From contig CAVRNR010000003.1 of the NCBI GenBank assembly GCA_963722575.1, positions 186,001-250,000 on the forward strand: 64,000 nt of DNA, written 5' to 3'. The notes under the pieces were generated by a model. The model ran no database searches and had not been told where the DNA came from. It worked only from the letters and a program-made list of their open reading frames with translations. The stretch's first letter is position 1. The number at the start of each line of letters is the position of its first letter. A program made the translations under genes and the position numbers. Source of the DNA: Fen-178 sp963722575. GTDB lineage: Bacteria; Acidobacteriota; Terriglobia; Bryobacterales; Bryobacteraceae. Positions 39,111 to 47,484 of the stretch are shown piece after piece.

Positions 39111-41210
39111 ATGAAGGCCACCACCGCTCCGCCCACTTCCTTTGCCGCCGAGAAGGGTTCGGCGCATCCCCTGGGGGCCACCACATCGCCGAAAGGCGTC
39201 AATTTCTCGCTCTTTTCGGAGAATGCCACCGGTGTCGAGCTGCTCCTCTTCTCGGCCCATGACGCCCCGCAGCCGTTTCAGACGATCCCTCTCGACCCGT
39301 ATGTCAACAAGACCTTTCACTTCTGGCATGTCTTCGTGCGCGGGCTTCAGCCGGGCGCCCACTACGCCTACCGCGTGGATGGCCCGTTCAACCCCGGCGC
39401 CGGCCACCGGTTCAACAAGAACAAGGTCCTCATCGACCCCTATGCGCGCGGCAATACCAATCGCCTCTGGAATCGCGCCGGCGCCTGCGGGCCGGATGAC
39501 AATGTGGCCGCTTCCATGCGCTCGGTGGTCATCGACGCCTCCGCCTATGACTGGGGGGGCGACCGGCCTCTGAACCATCCCGCCGAGGACGCGATTATCT
39601 ATGAGATGCACGTCAGGGGGTTTACCCAATCGCCGTCCTCCGGCGTCGAGCACCCCGGAACGTTCGCTGGAATCGTGGAGAAGGTCCCTTACCTGAAAGA
39701 CCTGGGCGTGACCGCCGTCGAGCTGCTGCCGGTCTTCGACTTCGATGAGACCGATGTCTTGCGCGTGGTCGATGGCCACCCTCTGCCGGACTACTGGGGT
39801 TATAGCACCATGGGATTCTTCGCGCCTCAGTCCGCTTATTGCGTCAGCCCCCAGGCAGGCAGCCACTTACACGAATTTCGCGACATGGTGAAGGCGCTGC
39901 ATCGCGCCGGCATCGAAGTGATTCTGGACGTGGTGTTCAATCACACTGATGAAGGCAATCAACTAGGTCCCGTTTTCTCGTTCAAAGGCATCGACAACCG
40001 CACTTACTATTTCCTGGTGCCCTGGGACTTGCAATATTACATGGACTTCTCCGGCTGCGGCAATACCTTCAACTGCAACCATCCCATCGCCCAGAAGCTC
40101 ATCGTCGAATGTCTGCGCTACTGGGTGCGGGAAGCCCACGTGGATGGCTTCCGCTTCGATGAAGGCTCCATCCTGTCGCGGGGCGAGGACGGAATGCCCA
40201 GCGCCCATCCGCCGGTGGTGTGGCAGATCGAGCTGGATGACAAACTGGCCAATTCGAAAGTGATCGCCGAGGCCTGGGACGCCGCCGGGCTGTATCAGAT
40301 CGGGCATTTTCCAGGGGATCGCTGGGCGGAGTGGAACGGCCGCTATCGCGACGATATCCGCTGCTTCGTCAAGGGCGATCCGGGATTGGTGGGCGCCGTG
40401 GCTTCCCGCCTGGCCGGCAGTTCCGACATCTACCAGGACCAGGGACAGTTGCCGGTCAACAGCATTAACTTTGTGACTTGCCACGATGGCTTCACCCTCA
40501 ACGACCTGGTCTCATATAACGACAAGCACAACCAGCCCAACGGCGAAGACAACCGCGACGGCATCGACGATAACTTGAGCTGGAACTGCGGCGTCGAGGG
40601 TGATTCCAGCGATCCGGCGGTCGAGGCGCTCCGCAACCAGCAGGTGCGCAACTTCGCTGCACTGCTGCTGCTCTCGCGCGGCGTCCCCATGTTCGCCGCC
40701 GGCGACGAGGTGCGCCGCACGCAGCACGGCAACAACAACGCCTATTGCCAGGATAACGAAACCAGTTGGTTCGATTGGACGCTGGTAGCGAGCCGCCGCG
40801 ATCTGCTCCGCTTCTGGAAACGCATGATCGAGTTTCGCAAAAGACATGCCGCGCTGCGCCAGCGGCGGTTCTTTACCGGCGCGGTGAATGACCGCGGGCT
40901 GGCGGACGTGACTTGGCACGGCACCAAACTCGACACTCCCGGGTGGTCCGATCCGGAAGCGCGGGCGCTAGGTATGACGCTGGCCGGCTTCAACGGCGAC
41001 CCCGACCTCCACGTGATGTTGAACATGCATTGGGAAAGCCTGGAATTCGAGTTGCCCGCGGTGCCCGGCCGGCGCTGGTCGATAGCCGTCGATACGGCCC
41101 AGACGCCCCTCCGTGACATCGCGGACCCGGGCGATGAGTCGCCAGTCACTGGAACCACGTGCACCGTCGAGTCGCGGTCCGTCGTGGTCCTGGTCGACAA
41201 GGCGCCGTAG
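39111..41210 (+). CDS. glgX: Glycogen-debranching enzyme GlgX/TreX type
   Basis: The 699-aa protein has an N-terminal CBM48-like domain (GSAHPLGATTSPKGVNFSLFSENATGVELLLF) and a GH13 catalytic domain. The three catalytic acids are D350 in VDGFRFDEG, E387 in VIAEAWD and D459 in TCHDGFTLND, with LDVVFNHTDEGN at region I. It hydrolyses alpha-1,6 branches of limit dextrins. The usual residues after the nucleophile (often FDLAS) are here FDEGS, an unusual substitution that may affect specificity. No other glycogen gene is adjacent. Confidence 0.92.
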   Translation: MKATTAPPTSFAAEKGSAHPLGATTSPKGVNFSLFSENATGVELLLFSAHDAPQPFQTIPLDPYVNKTFHFWHVFVRGLQPGAHYAYRVDGPFNPGAGHRFNKNKVLIDPYARGNTNRLWNRAGACGPDDNVAASMRSVVIDASAYDWGGDRPLNHPAEDAIIYEMHVRGFTQSPSSGVEHPGTFAGIVEKVPYLKDLGVTAVELLPVFDFDETDVLRVVDGHPLPDYWGYSTMGFFAPQSAYCVSPQAGSHLHEFRDMVKALHRAGIEVILDVVFNHTDEGNQLGPVFSFKGIDNRTYYFLVPWDLQYYMDFSGCGNTFNCNHPIAQKLIVECLRYWVREAHVDGFRFDEGSILSRGEDGMPSAHPPVVWQIELDDKLANSKVIAEAWDAAGLYQIGHFPGDRWAEWNGRYRDDIRCFVKGDPGLVGAVASRLAGSSDIYQDQGQLPVNSINFVTCHDGFTLNDLVSYNDKHNQPNGEDNRDGIDDNLSWNCGVEGDSSDPAVEALRNQQVRNFAALLLLSRGVPMFAAGDEVRRTQHGNNNAYCQDNETSWFDWTLVASRRDLLRFWKRMIEFRKRHAALRQRRFFTGAVNDRGLADVTWHGTKLDTPGWSDPEARALGMTLAGFNGDPDLHVMLNMHWESLEFELPAVPGRRWSIAVDTAQTPLRDIADPGDESPVTGTTCTVESRSVVVLVDKAP

Positions 41211-41382
41211 GGGCCCGGGCACGCGCGGCCAGGCGTTGGGCGCATATCTGAGCCAGAAACACAATGCCCACCACCACGCCGTTGTGGTTCCGCTCCGCGG
41301 CCACAATGCGCGTTGTATGTTCGCCGCCGAGCCGGCGCCGCCCATGCTATTCCCGAAATTGTAACTATTTCCGGATTACGCG

Positions 41383-41410
41383 TTGTTTTTCTCGCCAGAG
41401 AAGTTACAAT
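41383..41410 (+). promoter_or_regulatory. Sigma-70-type promoter of the outer-membrane barrel gene
   Basis: TTGTTT (41383-41388) and TACAAT (41405-41410) are separated by 16 bp, about 40 bp before the ATG at 41451, which has AAGGAG upstream. No gene is seen in the rest of 41211-41450. Confidence 0.6.
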
Positions 41411-41450
41411 AGCCCTTTGTCATTGGATCGGATCGCTTAAGGAGAACTCC

Positions 41451-42171
41451 ATGCAATGTGCCTCCGCACTGCGAACGCTGCTGATCGCAGTGTCCGTCGC
41501 CCTGCTTTTGGCTGCTTCGCCTGTCGCCGCCCAGCAGACCTATGTGACCCAGTTTGATGCTTACGCGGGATACGCCTTCCTCGACAGCCCCCGCATCAGT
41601 CTCTTCGAAAACGGCTTTCAGGCCCAGTTCGGCTACCGGCCGAAACCCTGGTACTCACTCGGTTTCGACTACAGCCGTTCCTCCGGCGATCTGGTGCTTA
41701 CCCCGGACCTGCTGCCGACCGCGTTGGCGCAGCCAATACTAGGAGCGATCACCCAACTGATCGCCGCGCACCAGCTCCCTGCCGGGTACGTTTTGGCCGT
41801 GCCGGCTCATTCGAACGTCGCAGACCTTCGCTGTCGGCCCGCAGCTTGCCTATCGCCACTTTTCGCACCTGACGCTGTTCATCCGGCCATCGCTCGGGGC
41901 CATCCACGAAGTCGCCGTCCCGCACCCCGGCGATGCTTTCGCCACTTCCATCGCGCAGGAACTGGCGCCATCCGGCAAGAAGACGGACTGGCAAGGGTTC
42001 TATGGGTTCGGCGGCGGCTTCGACATCCTTTTCTCCAAGCACGTCGGCATACGCACGCAAGCCGACCTGGTGCACGATCACCTGTTCAACGATGTGTTGG
42101 CGGATGGCCGCTGGACCGTGCGCTTCTCGGTTGGCCCGTGCTTCAACTTCGGCAAGAATATTGCCAAGTAG
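41451..42171 (+). pseudogene. Outer-membrane beta-barrel protein gene with a single frameshift
   Basis: Reading from ATG 41451, a signal peptide (TLLIAVSVALLLAASPVAA) is followed by barrel-like strands (QFDAYAGYAFLDSPRISLFE, FGYRPKPWYSLGFDYSRSSGD). Around 41811-41818 the frame changes by one base. The remainder continues in the next frame as QTFAVGPQLAYRHFSHLTLFIRPSLGAIHE and ends FSVGPCFNFGKNIAK with a stop at 42171. The combined product would be about 240 aa. There is no homopolymer at the junction, so this may be a real mutation. Family: porin-like barrels of unknown cargo. Confidence 0.75.
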
Positions 42172-42186
42172 GGCGTGAGGGGGCCT

Positions 42187-42639
42187 TCAGTCTTCCGCCA
42201 CCGAGCGTTGCGCCAGTTCCCCAAACAGGGGCAGCGGGTAGGCCTCTTCGTGAGCGGCTTTCACCATCATGAAGATCGACATGCCCAGCAATAACGCCTC
42301 GACGATGCCGTGGATATGGAGGTCGGGCGCCATCCGGAACATGGGCCGCAATACCCAATCCTCCATCAGCCACGCCACGAACAGGTACAGGCCCTGGAAG
42401 GCGTGGAACCGGACCGTGCGGTCGCGGCGGAACTTGTCCGATGCCAGGACGATGATGGATGCGATCCAGCCAATCCCCGGGATATAGCAGAGGATCGACG
42501 CGGTTCGCGGCGGGAGGCCCGCCAGCGGGTCGGCGCTGGATGGAGACGCCGCCGGCCCCACCGGCTGGCGCGCGCCGCACTGGCGGCAATAGGCCTCGGT
42601 CGCGCCCACCTGGTTCCCGCACTGGCTGCAAAACGGCAT
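42187..42639 (-). CDS. Zinc-ribbon membrane protein of DUF4870 type
   Basis: The 150-aa protein has an N-terminal zinc ribbon (CSQCGNQVGATEAYCRQCG) and then three membrane helices: LCYIPGIGWIASIIVLAS, FHAFQGLYLFVAWLM and HGIVEALLLGMSIFMMVKAA. The conserved 'RFHAFQG' is typical of DUF4870/Tic20-like proteins. The function is unknown. It converges with the barrel gene, 15 bp apart. Confidence 0.82.
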   Translation of the reverse strand: MPFCSQCGNQVGATEAYCRQCGARQPVGPAASPSSADPLAGLPPRTASILCYIPGIGWIASIIVLASDKFRRDRTVRFHAFQGLYLFVAWLMEDWVLRPMFRMAPDLHIHGIVEALLLGMSIFMMVKAAHEEAYPLPLFGELAQRSVAED

Positions 42640-42682
42640 CTGCTATCTGATACGTTATTCGATTGCGGCTTGTTCCGGCAAG

Positions 42683-42781
42683 GTAGCGCCGGGCCCAAAG
42701 GGCACCCCCTTGTCGCCGGTGGGGTTGTCCGGAGCGGAAAGACACCGGCGGCAAGGGGGTGCCCTTTGGGCCCGGCGCTAC
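42683..42781. repeat. 99-bp near-perfect palindrome built from two GGGCCC-cored repeats
   Basis: Arms 42683-42712 and 42752-42781 are perfect 30-bp complements, and pairing continues inward with one mismatch to about 39 bp. Each arm holds one GGGGTGCCCTTTGGGCCCGG unit (42689-42708 on the minus strand, 42756-42775 on the plus). It lies between divergent genes. It is the only intergenic member of the family and may represent the complete mobile unit. Confidence 0.85.
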
Positions 42782-42804
42782 TACCACCGTGCTAACATTT
42801 CGCC

Positions 42805-43815
42805 ATGCGAAAGCTGTTTCCAGGCATCCTGTTCCTGGCCTGCGCGGCCGCTTTGCCGGCAGCCGGGAACCTCGAGATCTACTTCATCAACGTCGAAGGC
42901 GGACAAGCCACGCTCTTCGTTTCGCCCTCCGGCGAATCCATGCTGGTGGATACCGGCTGGGCCGATTTCAACCACCGCGATGCCGGGCGCATCATCGCCG
43001 CGGCTAAAACGGCGGGTGTGAAAAAGATCGACTACCTGGTGATCACTCACTATCATGCCGACCATGTCGGCGGCGTGCCGCAGCTTGCCGAAAAGATGCC
43101 CATTCGCAACTTCGTGGATCACGGCGCCCAGACCGAAACCACGCGCGATGCCCAGGGGCTCTACAACGCGTATATCGCGTTCCGCGACAAAGGCAATCAT
43201 ATCCAGGCCAAGCCCGGCGGCGTCATCCCGATTAAAGGCATCGAGGTGAAGGTGCTTTCCTCGGCCGGCGAGTTGCTCGCGTCTCCGCTTCCCGGCGCGG
43301 GCCAACCCGACGCGGAGTGCGCCAGCTTCCAGCGGCATGCGGTGGACACCACCGAAAACGCGCAGTCCGTGGGCCTGCTGATCGCCTACGGCGGTTTCCG
43401 CATGATCGACCTGGGAGATCTCACCTGGAACAAGGAATACGACCTGGTTTGCCCCGTAAACAAGATCGGCACGGTGGACCTGTACCTGGTCTCTCACCAC
43501 GGCATGGACCTCTCGGGCTCGCCGCAACTGGTGCATGCCCTGCACCCACGTGTGGCCATCATGAACAACGGCGCGCGCAAGGGCGGCGCGGCTGAAATCT
43601 GGCAGACGATTCATGACTCGCCCGGCATGCTGGACCTCTGGCAACTGCACTTTGCCGTGGCCGGCGGCCAGGACCACAACTCGCCCGATCCGTTCATCGC
43701 CAACGTGGACGATCCGTGCGAAGGCAAGTGGATTCGCGCCGCCGTGCGGAAGGACGGGACGTTTACCGTTTACAATAGCCGCAACAAATACGAAAAGAGC
43801 TATACCAAGAACTGA
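42805..43815 (+). CDS. Exported metallo-beta-lactamase-fold hydrolase (ComEC/Rec2-like domain)
   Basis: The 336-aa protein has a signal peptide (residues 1-20) and the MBL motif HYHADHVGG, with GESMLVDTGWADFNHRD before it, DLGDLTW in the middle and LVSHHGMDLS further on, giving the usual metal ligands. The fold matches secreted ComEC-like MBL hydrolases, probably phosphodiesterase- or lactonase-like. The substrate is unknown. A TAACAT box 6 nt before the ATG and no Shine-Dalgarno suggest a leaderless mRNA. Confidence 0.85.
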   Translation: MRKLFPGILFLACAAALPAAGNLEIYFINVEGGQATLFVSPSGESMLVDTGWADFNHRDAGRIIAAAKTAGVKKIDYLVITHYHADHVGGVPQLAEKMPIRNFVDHGAQTETTRDAQGLYNAYIAFRDKGNHIQAKPGGVIPIKGIEVKVLSSAGELLASPLPGAGQPDAECASFQRHAVDTTENAQSVGLLIAYGGFRMIDLGDLTWNKEYDLVCPVNKIGTVDLYLVSHHGMDLSGSPQLVHALHPRVAIMNNGARKGGAAEIWQTIHDSPGMLDLWQLHFAVAGGQDHNSPDPFIANVDDPCEGKWIRAAVRKDGTFTVYNSRNKYEKSYTKN

Positions 43816-43821
43816 TGCGTT

Positions 43822-43909
43822 GACAGGCCACAAAAGGCGATGGCCTGTCCCACAAAGATAGACAGGCAGGCCGAGTACCACTCGGCCGCAGGCTGCCAGC
43901 CTGCCCCAC
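43822..43909. repeat. Three adjacent hairpins with GCCCCAC boundary
   Basis: Hairpins: GACAGGCCA/TGGCCTGTC (43822-43849), GGCCGAGT-ACC-ACTCGGCC (43869-43887) and GCAGGCT-GCC-AGCCTGC (43888-43904), followed by CCCAC. The latter two share the 3-nt-loop design of the array at 1735-1825. It lies between convergent genes and could serve as a bidirectional terminator. Confidence 0.75.
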
Positions 43910-43915
43910 GTCGGA

Positions 43916-45055
43916 CTACTTTTTGTTGGGCTTCGGCTGCGTTGCGGGGGTCTCTCTGGTCTTGTCGTCCGGCAGCGGCGGCAGCGGATCGGTGTCGTAC
44001 GTGATACCGGCTTCCGCCGAGTACTTGCGGTAGAGGCGGAACTCCTCGTCGAGTCGTGTCAGAACCTCGCCGCCGCTCATCAAGACCTGCGATTTCATCG
44101 GCAACAGAAAGGGACGTCCCGAGATGTCCTGGTAATCGTAGTCCAGGACGTCTTCGGCCTTCCGGATGGGGAAGTCCGGTGGAATATTCTCCGCGATGGT
44201 CGAGACGCGCATCACCACGTGCGTCTTGGGGTCCACTTCCACCAGCCCCCGGTACGCCGTGATAATGCTGAGCTTGGCATCCTCCACCACCAGCCGGTAC
44301 TGCGAGCGGGATTGCGACACATGGTAGGCGAACGCCATGACGAGCTTCTTGCGCAGAGTGCCCCAGTGGTCCCACTCGAAACGGGCTTCGGTGGAGGGCT
44401 CGAAGATCTCGCGCAACATACTGCCAAACTCGCCGAACGACTTGCTGCCGCCCATCTGTTCGTAGTCCTTGTTGACGATGGTGTTGTTGGCCAGCACCAC
44501 CGTGTACTTTTCCTTCTGCTCGAAGTAGCTCAGGCGTATTTGCAGAACGTCTTGCGCCTGCCAGGAAGGCTCGCTGAGGGCGCTGCCGCCCCACCGGGTG
44601 CCGGGCATGGGCGCCGCATACCGCCGCGTCACCTGCGTGCAAATGAAGTCGGGCAGGTTCTTGCTGTAGTTCAGCGCGTACTCGCGCACATCCGAGAGGA
44701 TGGCGGCCTGTTCCTCGGAAGATGGCGGCGAGATGGGCGTGGGCGGGGCTTCGGGCACGATGGGCTTGGCCGCCATCAGGTCCTTCGTCCGGTCTCGCAA
44801 CGCCTCCAGCGCCTGCAAGGTCTTCGCCCCGATGCCGTAGCCCTGCAAATCTTCGATGGTGCGGTCGTCCAGGCGTTCCGTGAGTTTCACCTTGGCCAGG
44901 AATCTCGCCACCTCGGTGTCCGTCTGCTTCCCCTCCTTGATGAGTTGCTCGGAGGACTGGATGAAGCTGACCAACTGCGGCACGGAAAGAGTCTGAGTCT
45001 GGGCCGTGGCGGCGAGCGAAAACGCGAACATGGCAACCAGAAGCCGGTAACGCAT
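43916..45055 (-). CDS. Exported protein of unknown function
   Basis: The start at 45055 has GAGG at a good distance; two upstream ATGs (45067, 45082) are alternatives. The 379-aa product has a signal peptide (LLVAMFAFSLAATAQ) and a helical region with an 'LTERLDDRTIEDLQGYGIGAKTLQALEALRDRT' segment. A large beta-rich domain follows (RLSYFEQKEKYTVVLANNTIVNKDY ... RLVVEDAKLSIITAYRGLVEVDPKTHVV). It ends in a Lys/Pro tail. The C-terminal half resembles a recurring acidobacterial exported family without assigned function. Confidence 0.72.
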   Translation of the reverse strand: MRYRLLVAMFAFSLAATAQTQTLSVPQLVSFIQSSEQLIKEGKQTDTEVARFLAKVKLTERLDDRTIEDLQGYGIGAKTLQALEALRDRTKDLMAAKPIVPEAPPTPISPPSSEEQAAILSDVREYALNYSKNLPDFICTQVTRRYAAPMPGTRWGGSALSEPSWQAQDVLQIRLSYFEQKEKYTVVLANNTIVNKDYEQMGGSKSFGEFGSMLREIFEPSTEARFEWDHWGTLRKKLVMAFAYHVSQSRSQYRLVVEDAKLSIITAYRGLVEVDPKTHVVMRVSTIAENIPPDFPIRKAEDVLDYDYQDISGRPFLLPMKSQVLMSGGEVLTRLDEEFRLYRKYSAEAGITYDTDPLPPLPDDKTRETPATQPKPNKK

Positions 45056-45096
45056 CCGTATCCTCATTTTCTCATGACGCACGGCGGGCGCGCAGG

Positions 45097-46905
45097 TTAC
45101 CGGGAGATTTGGCCGTCCGCGTAATGCGCTTTCACGCGCCGCGCGGCCGCGCGGCCCACCACCGCGGCCAACTGGTCCTCCGAGGCCGCGCGCACCAGCT
45201 CCGAGCTGCCCAACTCCTTCAGCAGTTTCTGCACCGTCCTCTTTCCCACGCCCCGTATGGAGTCGAGCTCGCTCGTGAGCTGGCGCGCGTTCCGCCGCGA
45301 CCGGTGGAACGTGACGGCGAAGCGGTGCGCCTCATCGCGGATGGATTGAATCAGGTGCAGGATGGGCGAGAAGCGGTCGAGCACCACCGGCTCGTCTTCC
45401 TGCCCGTAAACGTAGACGATCTCCTCGCGTTTGGCGATGGAGGCCAGCGGCTGGTCGGCGATTCCGACGGCTTCCAGCGCCTCGGCCGCCGCGTGCAACT
45501 GCCCGATTCCGCCATCGATCAGCACCAGCCCGGGCATGGGCCGCTTCTCTTCCTGAAGCCGCGCATAGCGGCGCGCCACCACCTCGCGCATGCTGGCGAA
45601 ATCGTCGTTGCCGATCACCGTCTTGACGATGAATTTGCGGTAGTCCGATTTCTTCATGCGGCCGTCCTCCCACACCACCATGCTGGCCACCTTATCGGTG
45701 CCCTGGATGTGGGAGACGTCGAAACACTCGATGCGCGCCGGCGCCGCAGGCAGGTTCAAGGCGTCTTCGAGGGCTTCCTGAATGGCGCGGGACGACGGTT
45801 TCAGCACCCGAAACCGCGTGTCGAAACTGTGTTTGGCGTTGGTCCCGACCAGGTCGAGCAGAGCTTTCTTCTGGCCGCGCTGAGGCGTGCGGATCTCCAC
45901 GCGATGGTTCCGCTTCTCCGAAAGCAGCTCCTCCAGGGCCTCGCGATCCTCGAACTCCACGGGCACGTGGATTTCCGCGGGGATGAACTGCTGGTCCAGG
46001 TAGAGCTGCTTGAGCAGCGCGGAGAAGAACTGCGGCTCGTCGAAATCCGGCTGGTCTTCCCAGAAGAACTCGCGGCGGTCCACGATCTGGCCGTGGCGCA
46101 GGTGGAACAGGTTCAGGGCCACCAGGGGCGGCTCGGCGTAGCAGGCGAAAATATCCACATCGTCGCCCGTGGCCGCGGACATCTTCTGCCGCTCCTCGAT
46201 CTCTTCCACCGTGGCCAGCAGATCGCGCAGCGACGCGGCCTGCTCGAAGCGCATCTCCGCGGAGGCCGCTTCCATGCGCGCGCGCAGGCCTCGCGCCAGG
46301 TCGCCGTGCCGGCCCTCCAGGAACAGTTTCACGTCGCGCACCGCGCCGGCATAGGCGTCGTCCGTGGTCAGACCTTCGACGCAAGGTCCCAGGCAGCGGT
46401 GAATGTGATATTGCAGGCACGGCTTGGGATGGTAGCGGGTGAGATCGACCTTGCACGACGGCACCTGGAAATGCCGGTGGATGAAATGCACCAGGCGGTG
46501 CGCCAGGTTGGCCGGAAAGTAAGGGCCGAAGTAAGCCGCGCCGTCCTTGCGCAGCCGGCGCGTCACGTAGACCCGCGGGTACTTCTCATGCGTGAGCTTG
46601 ATGTAGGGGTAGGTCTTGTCGTCGCGCAGCAGGACGTTGAAGCGCGGCTGGTACTGCTTGATCAGGTTGTTCTCGAGCGCCAGCGCCTCTTTTTCGTTAT
46701 CCACCAGGATGTAATCGATGTCGCGCGCTTCCGCCATCAGCGATCCGGTCTTGGCGTCGGCCAGCTTGTCCTCGGAAAAGTAGCTGCGGACGCGGTTGCG
46801 CAAGCTCTTGGCCTTGCCGACGTAGATGACGCGGCCGCCGGCGTCCTTGTACAGATATACGCCGGGAACCAGCGGAAGCTGGCCTGCCTTGTCGCGGAGT
46901 TCCAT
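45097..46905 (-). CDS. uvrC: UvrABC excinuclease subunit C
   Basis: The 602-aa protein has the GIY-YIG nuclease at its N-terminus (VPGVYLYKD ... VIYVGKAKSLRNRV) and CLGPC in the central region. A UVR motif follows (ARMEAASAEMRFEQAASLRDLL), then the RNase H-like endonuclease domain (ECFDVSHIQGTDKVASMVVWEDG ... LVLIDGGIGQLHAA). C-terminal helix-hairpin-helix motifs follow (LDSIRGVGKRTVQKLLKELGS). It makes both incisions in nucleotide excision repair. It is divergent from the TPR gene with only 24 bp between the starts. Confidence 0.96.
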   Translation of the reverse strand: MELRDKAGQLPLVPGVYLYKDAGGRVIYVGKAKSLRNRVRSYFSEDKLADAKTGSLMAEARDIDYILVDNEKEALALENNLIKQYQPRFNVLLRDDKTYPYIKLTHEKYPRVYVTRRLRKDGAAYFGPYFPANLAHRLVHFIHRHFQVPSCKVDLTRYHPKPCLQYHIHRCLGPCVEGLTTDDAYAGAVRDVKLFLEGRHGDLARGLRARMEAASAEMRFEQAASLRDLLATVEEIEERQKMSAATGDDVDIFACYAEPPLVALNLFHLRHGQIVDRREFFWEDQPDFDEPQFFSALLKQLYLDQQFIPAEIHVPVEFEDREALEELLSEKRNHRVEIRTPQRGQKKALLDLVGTNAKHSFDTRFRVLKPSSRAIQEALEDALNLPAAPARIECFDVSHIQGTDKVASMVVWEDGRMKKSDYRKFIVKTVIGNDDFASMREVVARRYARLQEEKRPMPGLVLIDGGIGQLHAAAEALEAVGIADQPLASIAKREEIVYVYGQEDEPVVLDRFSPILHLIQSIRDEAHRFAVTFHRSRRNARQLTSELDSIRGVGKRTVQKLLKELGSSELVRAASEDQLAAVVGRAAARRVKAHYADGQISR

Positions 46906-46929
46906 GGGAGGGGAGGCTATAATTAAATT

Positions 46930-47355
46930 ATGTCACGCTGGATTCCGGCGCTGTTCGTGGCTTCGGTGGCGCTGGTCCACGCACAAGATCAGGGTGGCCA
47001 ACTGAAGAAGCAGCGGCCGCAGCCGGCCACATCCGGCAAGCAGGAGGTCCCCCCGGAAGAAGACACCTCGCTGGCGGTGAAAGAGTATTCCTTCAATCCC
47101 CTCCAGTCCGAGAATGAACTGAAGGTCGGAAACTTCTACTTCAAGACGGGCAAATACCGGTCCGCCGCCATGCGGTTTACCGAAGCCACCAAGTGGAACG
47201 ACGGCAACAGCGAGGCCTGGCTGCGGCTGGGTGAGACCGAGGAAAAGTTGAAGGATCCCAAGGCCGCCAAGGAAGCGTTTACCAAGTACCTGGCGCTCGC
47301 CGCCGACGCCAAGAATGCTCCCGAGATTCGCAAGAAGCTGCAGAAGCTGAAATAG
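46930..47355 (+). CDS. Small exported TPR protein
   Basis: The 141-aa protein has a signal peptide (IPALFVASVALVHAQ), a charged linker, and two TPR units (ELKVGNFYFKTGKYRSAAMRFTEATKWNDGNSEAWLRLGETEEKL). A perfect TATAAT box at 46918-46923 ends 6 nt before the ATG, so the transcript would begin at or very near the start codon. It is probably a periplasmic scaffold, of unknown partner. Confidence 0.75.
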   Translation: MSRWIPALFVASVALVHAQDQGGQLKKQRPQPATSGKQEVPPEEDTSLAVKEYSFNPLQSENELKVGNFYFKTGKYRSAAMRFTEATKWNDGNSEAWLRLGETEEKLKDPKAAKEAFTKYLALAADAKNAPEIRKKLQKLK

Positions 47356-47484
47356 GCGTCGGCACCTGTCGCGAAACGACCTTTTCGAGCCGCGACCGTC
47401 GGAATACATGGGCAAGCTAAAGCATGCCCCACAATTTGACAGGCAGAGCGCCGCCCGATAACGTTGACGCAGAGGAGAACATTT

